From Candidatus Apopatosoma intestinale (GTDB taxonomy: Bacteria; Bacillota; Clostridia; Oscillospirales; CAG-272), in NCBI GenBank assembly GCA_003524145.1, contig DODZ01000020.1:82312-131079 (forward strand): a stretch of DNA of 48,768 nt, in the 5' to 3' direction. Each line of letters opens with the position of its first letter. Within the stretch, counting starts at the first letter, position 1. The notes below the pieces were generated by a model, which had not been told where the DNA came from, ran no database searches, and worked only from the letters and a program-made list of their open reading frames with translations. Below, in pieces: positions 16,350 through 24,897 of the stretch. Made by a program: the position numbers and the translations under genes.

Positions 16350-16352
16350 GGC

Positions 16353-16994
16353 ATGAAAGTTATGACGGGAGAAATGACCACGGTGGCAAAGGCGGCAAGC
16401 GCCGAATTTACCGAGAAGAGAAGCGTTTTCATAGGTCATACCGCGAGCGTGTCCGATGTCGCCGCCGCAGAGGATTTTATTGCCTCTGTGAAGAAGAAAT
16501 ACAGCGATGCGCGACATAACGTTTGGGCATATCTCCTGCGCGACGGCAGTATGCGCTACAGCGACGACGGAGAGCCGCAGGGAACAGGCGGCGTGCCTGT
16601 ACTTGAAGTGCTGAAAAAGAGCGGGCTCTGCAATGTCGCCGTTGTCGTGACGCGGTATTTCGGCGGCATACTGCTCGGCGCGGGCGGACTTTCGCGCGCT
16701 TATTCCAAGGCGGCGACGATGGCTATAGCCGAGGCAGGCACCGTGACTTATATGCTTTTTACCGAATGTCTGCTCTCCTGCGACTACGGAGAATATCGCA
16801 AGCTAATGTATGAGATGGAAAAATATGATATAATAATAGACAATACTATATTTGAAAATGATGTAAAAATATATTTTTCCGTAAATAAAAATGAAGCTGA
16901 AAAGCTGATTTCCGCAATTTCCGCTGCAACAAATGCAAAAAGAAACGCCGAAATCATCGGCGAAAGGCTTGATATCCCGAAAAAACAGGCATAA
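16353..16994 (+). CDS. YigZ / IMPACT family protein
   Basis: The 213-residue product belongs to the YigZ-YvyE-IMPACT family, a two-domain cytosolic protein possibly linked to translation control; its biochemical role is not settled. The hallmark core is seen in YLLRDGSMRYSDDGEPQGTGG and VVVTRYFGGILLGAGGLSRAYS. A C-terminal ferredoxin-like domain covers about residues 140-205. The start is 3 bp after hflX, with only a partial site (AAGGATTGAGG) at the end of hflX, which suggests coupling. M5 (16365) is a possible alternative start. Confidence 0.88.
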   Translation: MKVMTGEMTTVAKAASAEFTEKRSVFIGHTASVSDVAAAEDFIASVKKKYSDARHNVWAYLLRDGSMRYSDDGEPQGTGGVPVLEVLKKSGLCNVAVVVTRYFGGILLGAGGLSRAYSKAATMAIAEAGTVTYMLFTECLLSCDYGEYRKLMYEMEKYDIIIDNTIFENDVKIYFSVNKNEAEKLISAISAATNAKRNAEIIGERLDIPKKQA

Positions 16995-17044
16995 TTTCTG
17001 AAAATATTCGCGAAAAAAAGAGGAAAAACCGCATCTTCTGCGTA

Positions 17045-17113
17045 TATTATCGTTGTAAAAAGGCGAACTCCGTTTCGTAAACGTAACGAACGGCATTTCG
17101 CACAACGATAATA
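17045..17113 (+). promoter_or_regulatory. Structured 5' leader before dgt-dnaG-rpoD
   Basis: TATTATCGTTGT (17045-17056) pairs perfectly with ACAACGATAATA (17102-17113). The 45-nt interior holds a second stem, CCGTTTCGT with ACGAACGG (one bulge). The ribosome-binding site AGGAGG (17115-17120) starts one base after the outer stem. No U-tract follows, so this is not a terminator. A stem this close to the site could set translation or mRNA stability; that is inferred. Confidence 0.55.
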
Positions 17114-17129
17114 CAGGAGGTGCGGATTT

Positions 17130-18143
17130 TTGACTATAGCGGAGCAGAACATGGAAATGGAACGCAAAACTCTCTCAAAGTACGCGTGCCTTTCGGAAAA
17201 TTCGAGGGGAAGAGAGAAACCCATCGCGCCGTGTGAGGTTCGCACGGCATTTCAGCGTGACAGGGACAGGATAATCCATTCGAAAGCCTTTCGCAGGCTC
17301 ATGCACAAGACGCAGGTTTTCCTCTCTCCCGAGGACGACCACTACAGAACGCGGCTGACGCATACGCTTGAAGTGACGCAGATTGCAAAGACTATAGCGC
17401 GCGGTCTGCGACTCAATGAGGATCTCTGCGAGGCGGCGGCGCTCGGGCATGATCTCGGGCATACCCCCTTCGGGCATGCCGGCGAACGCGTTCTGCAGAA
17501 AAATTTCGATCCTGATTTCACTCATTTCACGCAGAGCCTGCGCGTCGTGGAAAAGCTGGAAAACGGCGGCAGAGGACTTAATCTCACCTTTGAGGTGCGC
17601 GACGGCATAGTCCATCATTCGGGCTCTATCGTGTTTCCGTCCGGCGCGGCTACGCTGGAGGGCTCGATAGTCAAGTTTTCCGACAAAATAGCATATATCA
17701 ATCATGATATCGACGATGCGATACGCGGTAAAATTCTCTCTGAGGACGATATACCGCGCGAGCTTTCGGAGATACTCGGCTTCACTCATTCGGACAGAAT
17801 AGCGACTATGGTCAAGGATGTCATCTATACGAGCATGGACAAGCCAGATATAGCGATGTCGCCGAGGATACTGGAAGCGACGCTGAAGCTGCGCGATTTT
17901 CTCAACGAAAATGTATATATCAATCCCGCGGCAAAATCCGAGGAGGTTCATGCAATGGATATGCTCGCAAGGCTCTATGAGTATCTTGTGAAGCATCCGG
18001 AGAAGATGCCGGAGGAATTTCTGCGCGACGACGGCGACAGCATCGAGCGCAAGGTCGCCGACTATATAGCAGGCATGACGGACAGATACGCAATAAATCT
18101 TTTTGAAGATTTTTTCATACCGAAGCTCTGGAAGCTGAAATAA
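17130..18143 (+). CDS. dgt: Deoxyguanosinetriphosphate triphosphohydrolase-like HD protein
   Basis: HD-domain dNTP triphosphohydrolase that cleaves dNTPs to deoxynucleoside and triphosphate. The 337-residue product shows the family opening CEVRTAFQRDRDRIIHSKAFRR, the first HD histidine in RTRLTHTLEV, the HD pair in ALGHDLGHTPFGHAGE, and the later metal Asp in IAYINHDIDDA. The start is TTG at 17130, with AGGAGG 9 nt upstream; internal ATGs at codons 8 and 10 are possible but further from the site. It is the first gene of the dgt-dnaG-rpoD order seen in many Clostridia, tying dNTP control to replication priming. Confidence 0.92.
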   Translation: MTIAEQNMEMERKTLSKYACLSENSRGREKPIAPCEVRTAFQRDRDRIIHSKAFRRLMHKTQVFLSPEDDHYRTRLTHTLEVTQIAKTIARGLRLNEDLCEAAALGHDLGHTPFGHAGERVLQKNFDPDFTHFTQSLRVVEKLENGGRGLNLTFEVRDGIVHHSGSIVFPSGAATLEGSIVKFSDKIAYINHDIDDAIRGKILSEDDIPRELSEILGFTHSDRIATMVKDVIYTSMDKPDIAMSPRILEATLKLRDFLNENVYINPAAKSEEVHAMDMLARLYEYLVKHPEKMPEEFLRDDGDSIERKVADYIAGMTDRYAINLFEDFFIPKLWKLK

Positions 18144-18177
18144 GTTTTTTGCAGACCGGATAGAGGGAGGTGGACGC

Positions 18178-19950
18178 TTGAAATTCACACCGGGCTTCAT
18201 AGAAGAAGTAAAATACAGAAATCCGATAGAGTCGGTTGTTTCATCATATGTAAATCTCAAGCGCTCCGGCTCAAATATGACCGGTCTTTGCCCGTTTCAT
18301 AACGAAAAGACACCGTCGTTTTTCGTTTTCAATAATACCGAGACATATCATTGCTTCGGTTGCGGCGCGGGCGGCGATGTCATAACATTCATCATGAATG
18401 CGGAAAATCTCGATTATCCCTCCGCTGTGGAGTTTCTCTGCAAGCGCGCGGGAATGGAGATGCCCGCAGAGAGTGCCTCGGACAAAAGCGAGCTTGCCCT
18501 GCGCGCAAGGCTCTATGCGCTCAATAAGGAGGCGGCGAGATTCTTTCATAAGATGCTTTTTGCAAAGGGAAGTGAGGCGGCAAGGGAATATCTCGAGAGG
18601 CGCAAGGTTACTTCGGCGGCAATAAAGGCTTTCGGGCTTGGCTACGCTCCGAAAACCTTTGACACACTGCGTAGTCATATGCTTTCCTGCGGCTTTACGG
18701 ACGAGGAGCTGAAAATAGCCTTCCTCTGCGGAAAAAGCGAAAAGAACGGGCGTGTACATTATTTCGATTATTTCCGAGGGAGAATAATTTTCCCGATAAT
18801 AGATAACTTTCATAATGTGATAGCCTTCGGCGGCAGAGCTATGGACGATGACGGACCGAAATATCTGAATACCTCGGATACACCCGTTTTCAAGAAGAGC
18901 AGGAATCTCTTTGCTCTGAATATAGCGAGAACATGTTGCTCGGAATATATGATACTCGGCGAGGGATATATGGATGTCATCGCCATGCATATGGCGGGCT
19001 TTACAAATGCCGTTGCCACGCTGGGCACGGCACTGACACCGGAGCAGGCACGCATTATGGCAAAATATACCAAGTCGGTGGTTGTTTCATATGACAGCGA
19101 CGAGGCGGGAACAAATGCGGCAAAGCGTGCCATACCGATACTTACAAAAGCGGGACTTGATGTTCGCGTGCTTCAGATGAGCGGTGCCAAGGACCCTGAC
19201 GAATACATAAAAAAATACGGCGCCGATAAATTCCGCAGGCTTGTCGAGGGCAGCGCGGGGAAGCTTGATTTTCTGCTTTCCGGCGTGCTGAAAAAGTACA
19301 ATATTCTTATTCCCGAGGAAAAGGTTGCGGCGGCAAAGGAGCTTTGCTCCATCGCCGCGGATATATATTCAGATGTTGAGCGGGATGTGTATATTTCGAG
19401 GATAGCCGAAAAGCTGTCGCTCTCCGCAGACACGGTGCGCAGCGATGTGCGCCGTATACGATATGGCAAAGAGCGACGGGAAAAAAGCGAAGAAAAGCGC
19501 AAAATCATCGAGCAGTCGCTCGGCTACGGCGACCGTGTGAATAAAGACTACGCCCGCAATGCGAAGGCGGCAAAGGCAGAGGAAACGATACTCGGCATTC
19601 TGCTTCTGAAGCCAGAGTATATAAGCGATATAAAATCGGGAAAAATATCTCTTGACGCGGATGATTTTGTGACAGACTTCAATAAGCGCGTTTTCACTGA
19701 GCTTATCTCAAGGGAAGAGCCGCCCGAACTCGGAATACTCGGCGAGAGCTTCTCAACAGCGGAGATGGCGCGTATTGTGAAAATGCAGACGACGCGCAGT
19801 CTTCTCACGCAGAACGATGCTTCTGTGATAATCGAGAATATAAAGACACTGCAAACCGAAAAAGAGGACAGCAGATCCGACGCAGATCTGGATGATACTC
19901 TTAATATATTGAAACGCAAAAAGACGAATTTACCAAACGGAGGAAAATAA
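18178..19950 (+). CDS. dnaG: DNA primase
   Basis: Makes RNA primers for Okazaki fragments. The 590-residue product has an N-terminal CHC2 zinc ribbon (LCPFHNEKTPSF with CFGCGAGGD), the RNA polymerase core with FGGRAMDDDGPKYLN, and the TOPRIM domain. TOPRIM motifs are ILGEGYMDVIA (catalytic Glu) and VVSYDSDEAG (metal Asp pair). A C-terminal DnaB-interacting helical region covers roughly residues 460-580. The start is TTG at 18178 with GGAGGT upstream. rpoD starts on the base after its stop. Confidence 0.96.
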   Translation: MKFTPGFIEEVKYRNPIESVVSSYVNLKRSGSNMTGLCPFHNEKTPSFFVFNNTETYHCFGCGAGGDVITFIMNAENLDYPSAVEFLCKRAGMEMPAESASDKSELALRARLYALNKEAARFFHKMLFAKGSEAAREYLERRKVTSAAIKAFGLGYAPKTFDTLRSHMLSCGFTDEELKIAFLCGKSEKNGRVHYFDYFRGRIIFPIIDNFHNVIAFGGRAMDDDGPKYLNTSDTPVFKKSRNLFALNIARTCCSEYMILGEGYMDVIAMHMAGFTNAVATLGTALTPEQARIMAKYTKSVVVSYDSDEAGTNAAKRAIPILTKAGLDVRVLQMSGAKDPDEYIKKYGADKFRRLVEGSAGKLDFLLSGVLKKYNILIPEEKVAAAKELCSIAADIYSDVERDVYISRIAEKLSLSADTVRSDVRRIRYGKERREKSEEKRKIIEQSLGYGDRVNKDYARNAKAAKAEETILGILLLKPEYISDIKSGKISLDADDFVTDFNKRVFTELISREEPPELGILGESFSTAEMARIVKMQTTRSLLTQNDASVIIENIKTLQTEKEDSRSDADLDDTLNILKRKKTNLPNGGK

Positions 19951-21279
19951 ATGAAAAACTATATTGAGACGGACACCATAACCGAAAATGCCGGCGGGGA
20001 TACGGTGACAGAGGTTACCGAAACAGCAGAGGCTGCGGAAACTGAAAAAAAGACCGCAAAGCCGGCAAAGAGCAAAAATCCGTCAAAAAGCGCGAAATCC
20101 GCGGATGCGGGCGACGCTGCAGAGGCAGATGCCGAAGTCAGGTCTGACGATAACAAGCCGGCGGACGGTAAAACTGCGGACGGAAAGCCCGTGAAAAACG
20201 AAATGCAGGAGCTTATTGAACGTGCAAAGGCAAAAGGCTCCGTTTCAAACAGCGAGATAATGACCGCCATAGGCGACGACTATGATATTGATGTCGTAGA
20301 CAAGCTTTACGAGACTCTCGAGACGATGGGCGTCGATATTACGGAGTGCTTTGATGATGTGGACGATATAGCCGACGACGATATTGAAAACGACATCGAA
20401 AGCTATGAGAGTGCCGAGAATATGGAGCAGATACTCGCGCAGGAGGGGCTTGCGATAGACGACCCCGTGAAGATGTATCTCAAGGAGATAGGCAAGGTGC
20501 CGCTATTGGATCCGGAGCGCGAGCAGGAGCTTTCCAAGAGAATGTCCGAGGGTGACGAGGCGGCAAAACAGGAGCTTGTTGAGGCAAATCTGCGTCTTGT
20601 TGTCAGCATAGCAAAGCGCTATCTCGGCAAGGGACTCTTCTTCCTTGACCTTATTCAGGAGGGTAACCTCGGTCTGATGAAGGCTGTTTCAAAATTTGAC
20701 TACACAAAGGGATATAAATTTTCGACTTACGCAACATGGTGGATTCGTCAGGCAATAACACGTGCCATAGCCGATCAGGCAAGGACGATACGCATACCTG
20801 TGCACATGGTGGAGACTATCCATAAGGTGACAAAGGTTTCGCGTCAGATGCTTCAGGAGGAGGGCAGAGAATGCTCACCCGATGAAATCGCAAAGAAGAT
20901 GGGCATGAGCCCCGAGAAGGTTCGCGAGATAATCAAGATAGCGCAGGACCCGATCTCGCTCGAAACGCCTGTCGGCGAAGAGGAGGACAGCCACATCGGT
21001 GACTTCATAGAGGACGACACATCGCCCGCGCCTGCCGAGGCTACCTCGTATACACTTCTGCGCGAGCAGCTCAGCGAGGTTCTCCACACGCTCACGCCGC
21101 GCGAGGAAAGCGTGCTTCGCCTTCGCTTTGGTCTTGAGGACGGCAGAACACGCACTCTCGAAGAGGTAGGTCAGCAATTCAATATCACCCGCGAGCGCAT
21201 AAGGCAGATAGAGGCAAAGGCACTCCGTAAACTTCGTCATCCGAGCCGCTCAAAGAAGCTCCGCGACTATCTCGACTGA
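19951..21279 (+). CDS. rpoD: Primary sigma factor sigma-A (RpoD)
   Basis: Housekeeping sigma factor. Of 442 residues, about the first 78 are a low-complexity tail rich in Thr, Glu, Ala and Lys with no known fold. Region 1.1 follows, then region 1.2 (DPVKMYLKEIGKVPLL), and region 2 with KFSTYATWWIRQAITRAI recognising the -10. Region 4.2 (ITRERIRQIEAKALRKLR) recognises the -35. The ribosome-binding site GGAGG sits inside the end of dnaG and the genes abut, so translation is coupled. The many TTGACA/TATAAT promoters in this window fit its specificity. Confidence 0.97.
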   Translation: MKNYIETDTITENAGGDTVTEVTETAEAAETEKKTAKPAKSKNPSKSAKSADAGDAAEADAEVRSDDNKPADGKTADGKPVKNEMQELIERAKAKGSVSNSEIMTAIGDDYDIDVVDKLYETLETMGVDITECFDDVDDIADDDIENDIESYESAENMEQILAQEGLAIDDPVKMYLKEIGKVPLLDPEREQELSKRMSEGDEAAKQELVEANLRLVVSIAKRYLGKGLFFLDLIQEGNLGLMKAVSKFDYTKGYKFSTYATWWIRQAITRAIADQARTIRIPVHMVETIHKVTKVSRQMLQEEGRECSPDEIAKKMGMSPEKVREIIKIAQDPISLETPVGEEEDSHIGDFIEDDTSPAPAEATSYTLLREQLSEVLHTLTPREESVLRLRFGLEDGRTRTLEEVGQQFNITRERIRQIEAKALRKLRHPSRSKKLRDYLD

Positions 21280-21373
21280 TAAGCAGAGCGAAAGCGACCA
21301 ACCGAAGCATACGACCCTTAATATATAGCTAATATATATAATAATAAGGCGTTTGTTTTGGAGATTTTACACA

Positions 21374-21402
21374 TTGACAGAATCGCCCATTTGTTGTAAA
21401 AT
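21374..21402 (+). promoter_or_regulatory. Sigma-A promoter of the large lipoprotein gene
   Basis: TTGACA (21374-21379) and TAAAAT (21397-21402) are 17 bp apart. A small hairpin, CGGGA (21418-21422) with TCCCG (21430-21434), lies in the leader before the AGGAGG site. Confidence 0.8.
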
Positions 21403-21470
21403 AAAATAGATAAAATACGGGAATTTTTCTCCCGATAAAATTTGCAAGAAATCATACCAGGAGGTATACC

Positions 21471-24400
21471 ATGCTTAAGAAAATCATGTGCTTGGTACTT
21501 TGCGCTGCGATGCTTGTCTCTGTCGTGCTTTTCACCGCTTGCGGCGATTACGTGGAGACTGAAGAAAAGGGCACAGTACCGACGACTCTCAGCATAGTCG
21601 GCATAACAGAGGAATCCACAAAGGAAGAGGATGTCCGCGCTGTTGAAGCGGCTATAAACGAGATTACAAAGGCGAGATACAAGATAGCTATAAATCTTAC
21701 TCTCGTCACAATGGACGAATATTACAGCCTCATAGACGAGAGAGTAAAGACAGCAAATTACTATAAGAATGTCGATGCGGCTATTCTTAATTACAATAAC
21801 TATATGAAGCAGAAGGCGGAAAGTGCCGCCGCGGCTATTCAGAGCAGTAAAAACTCAAAGAAGAAATGGGTAAAGACGATACAGACTGTCGAAGCCGAGA
21901 CTCTCAGTACGAGACCTGTCTATACGGCAGAGGAAACTACGGTTTATCCGGATGGTACCATAGAAACCGTTTATCCCGAGGCATCTTCTCCCATAGATAT
22001 AGTCATGATCTCAGGCAGAGAGATGTATGACAAATTTGATGCGATGGATCTTCTTTCCTCCGTCAAATCCTCCCTCAGCACAAACCCTAAGCTCAAGCAG
22101 TATATCTATCCCACATTCTTTACGGAGCTTGAAAATGTCACAGGCGATGTAAAGGCTATCCCGAATAACAATCTTCTTGCAAATTACAAATACCTTGTAG
22201 TAAATAAGGAGCTTGCGGATAAATACGGCTATAGTGTTTCCGCATTCTCCGACTATACCGACCTTTCCGAGTTCCTTGAGAAAGTGAAGGCGGGCGAAAG
22301 CGATGTTGTTCCTTTTGCAGAGAAGCCGGATGCACTCGGTATCTACTATGCTTTTTCCGAGGATATAGCTATCGGTGCTTATTTCAATCCCATCCACGGC
22401 TACGATGTCGAAGAGGGAACAAGCTTCACTGTTTCAAATCTTTTTGATGTTCCGCAGTATACAAACTACCTCAAGACTATGGAATCATTTACGGAAAAGG
22501 GCTATTTCGAAGGCTCCTCCGATAAATTTGCAGCCAAGGTCATCACGGGCGACGCTTCTGTGGAAGCACTTTACGGCGGAGATGACGGCGACTATTATGT
22601 AAAGGTTATTCAAAATCCTTTCGTAAATGAAGAAATCCTCTTCAGAGGAATGCTCGCGGTTACAAATTACGCTTCCAATGCGGAAAGAGCGCTTACCATC
22701 ATCGAAATGATAAATACCGACTCTCAGGTAAAGAACCTGCTTCAGTACGGTATTGAAAATAAGAATTATAAGGTAAATTCAGACGGCACAATAACACGTC
22801 TCAATCATGATTACATGATGGATAACAACCTTACGGGTAATGTCTACATGGGCTATCCCGAGGAGGGAATGTCTGCCGATGCATGGAATTATGTGAAGCA
22901 GACTAACCTTGATTCCTCCGCCTCTCCGTTCCTTATCTATGATATAACCGATACGAAGATAGATGCGCTGATGGATTCTATCATCAAGAGAGCTATCATG
23001 AATGATGCGCTTGCTCCCCAGAATATCGACTATACAACATATGTTGAGGCGCAGGGAACGGCAGACGGTGAAAAGTATCACAAAGCTTTCCGCCAGAATA
23101 ACGCTGAATTCTTCAAGAAAAAGCTTCAGGAAGCAGGCGTAAAAGCAGATTCTGTAAAGAGCGTTTTCGATAACCTGACTCACAAGGTTTATACTGTTGA
23201 ATGGTACGAGAACACATACGTTAACTATGTAAAGGCTGAAAAATTCAGCAATATCAGCACGGAAAACGGTATAGACGCGCTTATAAAGAAAGAAATCGCC
23301 TCTGTTGTCGGCTATGTTTACAGCAAGGACGAAAATAAGACAAATTCTTTTGAGGCTCTCCGTGAAAATGCTCAGGATTACTATTCAAATATAGAGCACC
23401 TCAGAATCATGACAAAGCTCACTATTTTCAAAGATATGAGCGAGGAAGAACTTGCAAAATACGACAATCTCTCAAATACAGATTTCGAGCAGGCTGTTTT
23501 TGATTATGTAAAGCAGAACTACATCGAAGAAAACAAGATAACCGACGAGACATATGATAAGCTGATAAAAGACTTTATCTCCAGCGGACTCACGCAGACA
23601 GATAACCTCACAAAGAAGACATATACCGTTTCTTGGGAGCTTTATCAGGAAACAAAGGCATCTGCCGCAGTATTCCAGAGCGCAGCCGCAAAGCTTGCCG
23701 TTCACTACAACGAGCTTCTTCTTTCAAAGTACAGCCAGAAGCAGATAGATGCCATGGACGCTCTCGATCTTTGCGATGCGGTACACACGCTTCTCTATAC
23801 CAAGTATCTCTCCGAGAACAAAACCACAAAGAAGTATTTCGAAGATGAGCTGAAGGATATCATAGCCGAGCCTACAGGGCTTTCCTATATGGATATGGTT
23901 TCAAAGAGAGCCGATACCATAACATATACCGGCTATATGAACAAGATAAGAAGCAAATACAAATCCGTCATCGTAGCCAAGTATTCTCTCGAGGAGTTCA
24001 AGGCGGGAACGGATGCAATTTCAAATGATGAAGTTATCACAACGATACTTGATTACCTCATAGAGGAGCGCACGGGTATCTATAAGGAAATGCGCGGCGT
24101 GATGGGCATGAGCGAATCCGAATATAAATCCGCCGCCGCAGATATGAAAAACTTCAAGAGCTATGCGCGCAAGATGCGTGATAATGCTTACTATACGCTC
24201 GCTACAGAGTATACCTCCGCTGAAATCGATGCTTTCAATCTTAACGATGTTGACAATATAGTATACGATATCATGTCCAGAACAGGCTTCTACACGAATG
24301 TTATGGCTCAGTATGTCGGCAAGGAGCTCGGCGGTCGTAGCGGCTATATGAATGCAAAGAGTAAATCCGTCAAGTATACGGAAGCCATGAACAAGCTTAT

Positions 24401-24722
24401 CGCAAGATATGAAAATGAATTTAAGGCGGAAGGTTATACTATAACGGAAATACGCAGCATGAACCCCGAGGATGTTGAAGATATAGTATACAGCATACTC
24501 CATGAGAAATACACAGCACAGTTCACAAGCGTTGATACGCTGCTCAAGAATGCGTGCGCAGACTATATATCAAAGCTTGCCACAACTACGGATGTAGGTG
24601 CACTCTGCGAAGAAGCCTCAACGAGCCTCAACGGAAACGCTATCTTCCGTTCCGTTGTAGAAACACTTGCAAGCGAAGTTAAAACAAAGCTTGATGAGCT
24701 GTCAAAAGATTCGAGCAAATAA
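21471..24722 (+). CDS. Giant lipoprotein: solute-binding domain plus degenerate C-terminal repeats
   Basis: The 1083-residue product has a lipoprotein signal (lipobox FTAC, C24). Residues about 38-540 read as a family 1 extracellular solute-binding protein of the LipO-like group; AVTNYASNAERALTIIEMI and LLQYGIENKNYKV are typical of its second half. Ordinary members end there. The remaining roughly 540 residues are helical and contain about six degenerate units. Recognisable cores are KFSNIS (591), FKDMSEEEL (653), KYSQKQIDAM (753), KYSLEEF (837), EYTSAEIDAF (913) and GYTITEIRSM (988), each followed by a D/E-V-x-x-x-V/I-L/I stretch. Unit spacing is 62-100 residues. The gene is monocistronic and converges on an MsmK-type ATPase. 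The repeat function is unknown. Confidence 0.8.
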   Translation: MLKKIMCLVLCAAMLVSVVLFTACGDYVETEEKGTVPTTLSIVGITEESTKEEDVRAVEAAINEITKARYKIAINLTLVTMDEYYSLIDERVKTANYYKNVDAAILNYNNYMKQKAESAAAAIQSSKNSKKKWVKTIQTVEAETLSTRPVYTAEETTVYPDGTIETVYPEASSPIDIVMISGREMYDKFDAMDLLSSVKSSLSTNPKLKQYIYPTFFTELENVTGDVKAIPNNNLLANYKYLVVNKELADKYGYSVSAFSDYTDLSEFLEKVKAGESDVVPFAEKPDALGIYYAFSEDIAIGAYFNPIHGYDVEEGTSFTVSNLFDVPQYTNYLKTMESFTEKGYFEGSSDKFAAKVITGDASVEALYGGDDGDYYVKVIQNPFVNEEILFRGMLAVTNYASNAERALTIIEMINTDSQVKNLLQYGIENKNYKVNSDGTITRLNHDYMMDNNLTGNVYMGYPEEGMSADAWNYVKQTNLDSSASPFLIYDITDTKIDALMDSIIKRAIMNDALAPQNIDYTTYVEAQGTADGEKYHKAFRQNNAEFFKKKLQEAGVKADSVKSVFDNLTHKVYTVEWYENTYVNYVKAEKFSNISTENGIDALIKKEIASVVGYVYSKDENKTNSFEALRENAQDYYSNIEHLRIMTKLTIFKDMSEEELAKYDNLSNTDFEQAVFDYVKQNYIEENKITDETYDKLIKDFISSGLTQTDNLTKKTYTVSWELYQETKASAAVFQSAAAKLAVHYNELLLSKYSQKQIDAMDALDLCDAVHTLLYTKYLSENKTTKKYFEDELKDIIAEPTGLSYMDMVSKRADTITYTGYMNKIRSKYKSVIVAKYSLEEFKAGTDAISNDEVITTILDYLIEERTGIYKEMRGVMGMSESEYKSAAADMKNFKSYARKMRDNAYYTLATEYTSAEIDAFNLNDVDNIVYDIMSRTGFYTNVMAQYVGKELGGRSGYMNAKSKSVKYTEAMNKLIARYENEFKAEGYTITEIRSMNPEDVEDIVYSILHEKYTAQFTSVDTLLKNACADYISKLATTTDVGALCEEASTSLNGNAIFRSVVETLASEVKTKLDELSKDSSK

Positions 24723-24728
24723 AGAAAT

Positions 24729-24769
24729 GCAAAAACAACGCCGCGGCAACGCCGCGGCTTTGTTTTTGC
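24729..24769 (+). terminator. Strong intrinsic terminator of the large lipoprotein gene
   Basis: GCAAAAACAA (24729-24738) pairs with TTGTTTTTGC (24760-24769). Inside, GCCGCGGC (24740-24747) pairs with 24751-24758 around AAC. One mismatch breaks a stem of 18 pairs. Confidence 0.92.
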
Positions 24770-24847
24770 GAAAAACTATTGACAGTACCGAGTGCCGGAC
24801 AGTACGCGGGTAGTGCCGCACTTGATAGTATAGCTCACCGGCACAAA

Positions 24848-24878
24848 AAAGCAGGGATTTGCGAGAAATCCCTGCTTT
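24848..24878 (-). terminator. Intrinsic terminator of the ABC ATPase gene
   Basis: AAAGCAGGGATTT (24848-24860) pairs perfectly with AAATCCCTGCTTT (24866-24878). On the minus strand it is followed by a run of U residues, 20 bp after the ATPase stop. The 78 bp between it and the opposing terminator hold two imperfect copies of GACAGTAC...AGTGCCG, and no gene. Confidence 0.9.
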
Positions 24879-24897
24879 GATATCAGCTGAACCGAAA

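Noticed and set aside
15117..16517. Open frame of 466 codons on the minus strand
   Set aside because: Fully antisense to hflX and the start of the YigZ gene; the sense frame has all HflX motifs.
24770..24845. TTGACA with direct repeats and a GTGCCGG/CCGGCAC pair, possible small RNA
   Set aside because: No -10 at a usable distance from the TTGACA and no terminator of its own on the plus strand.
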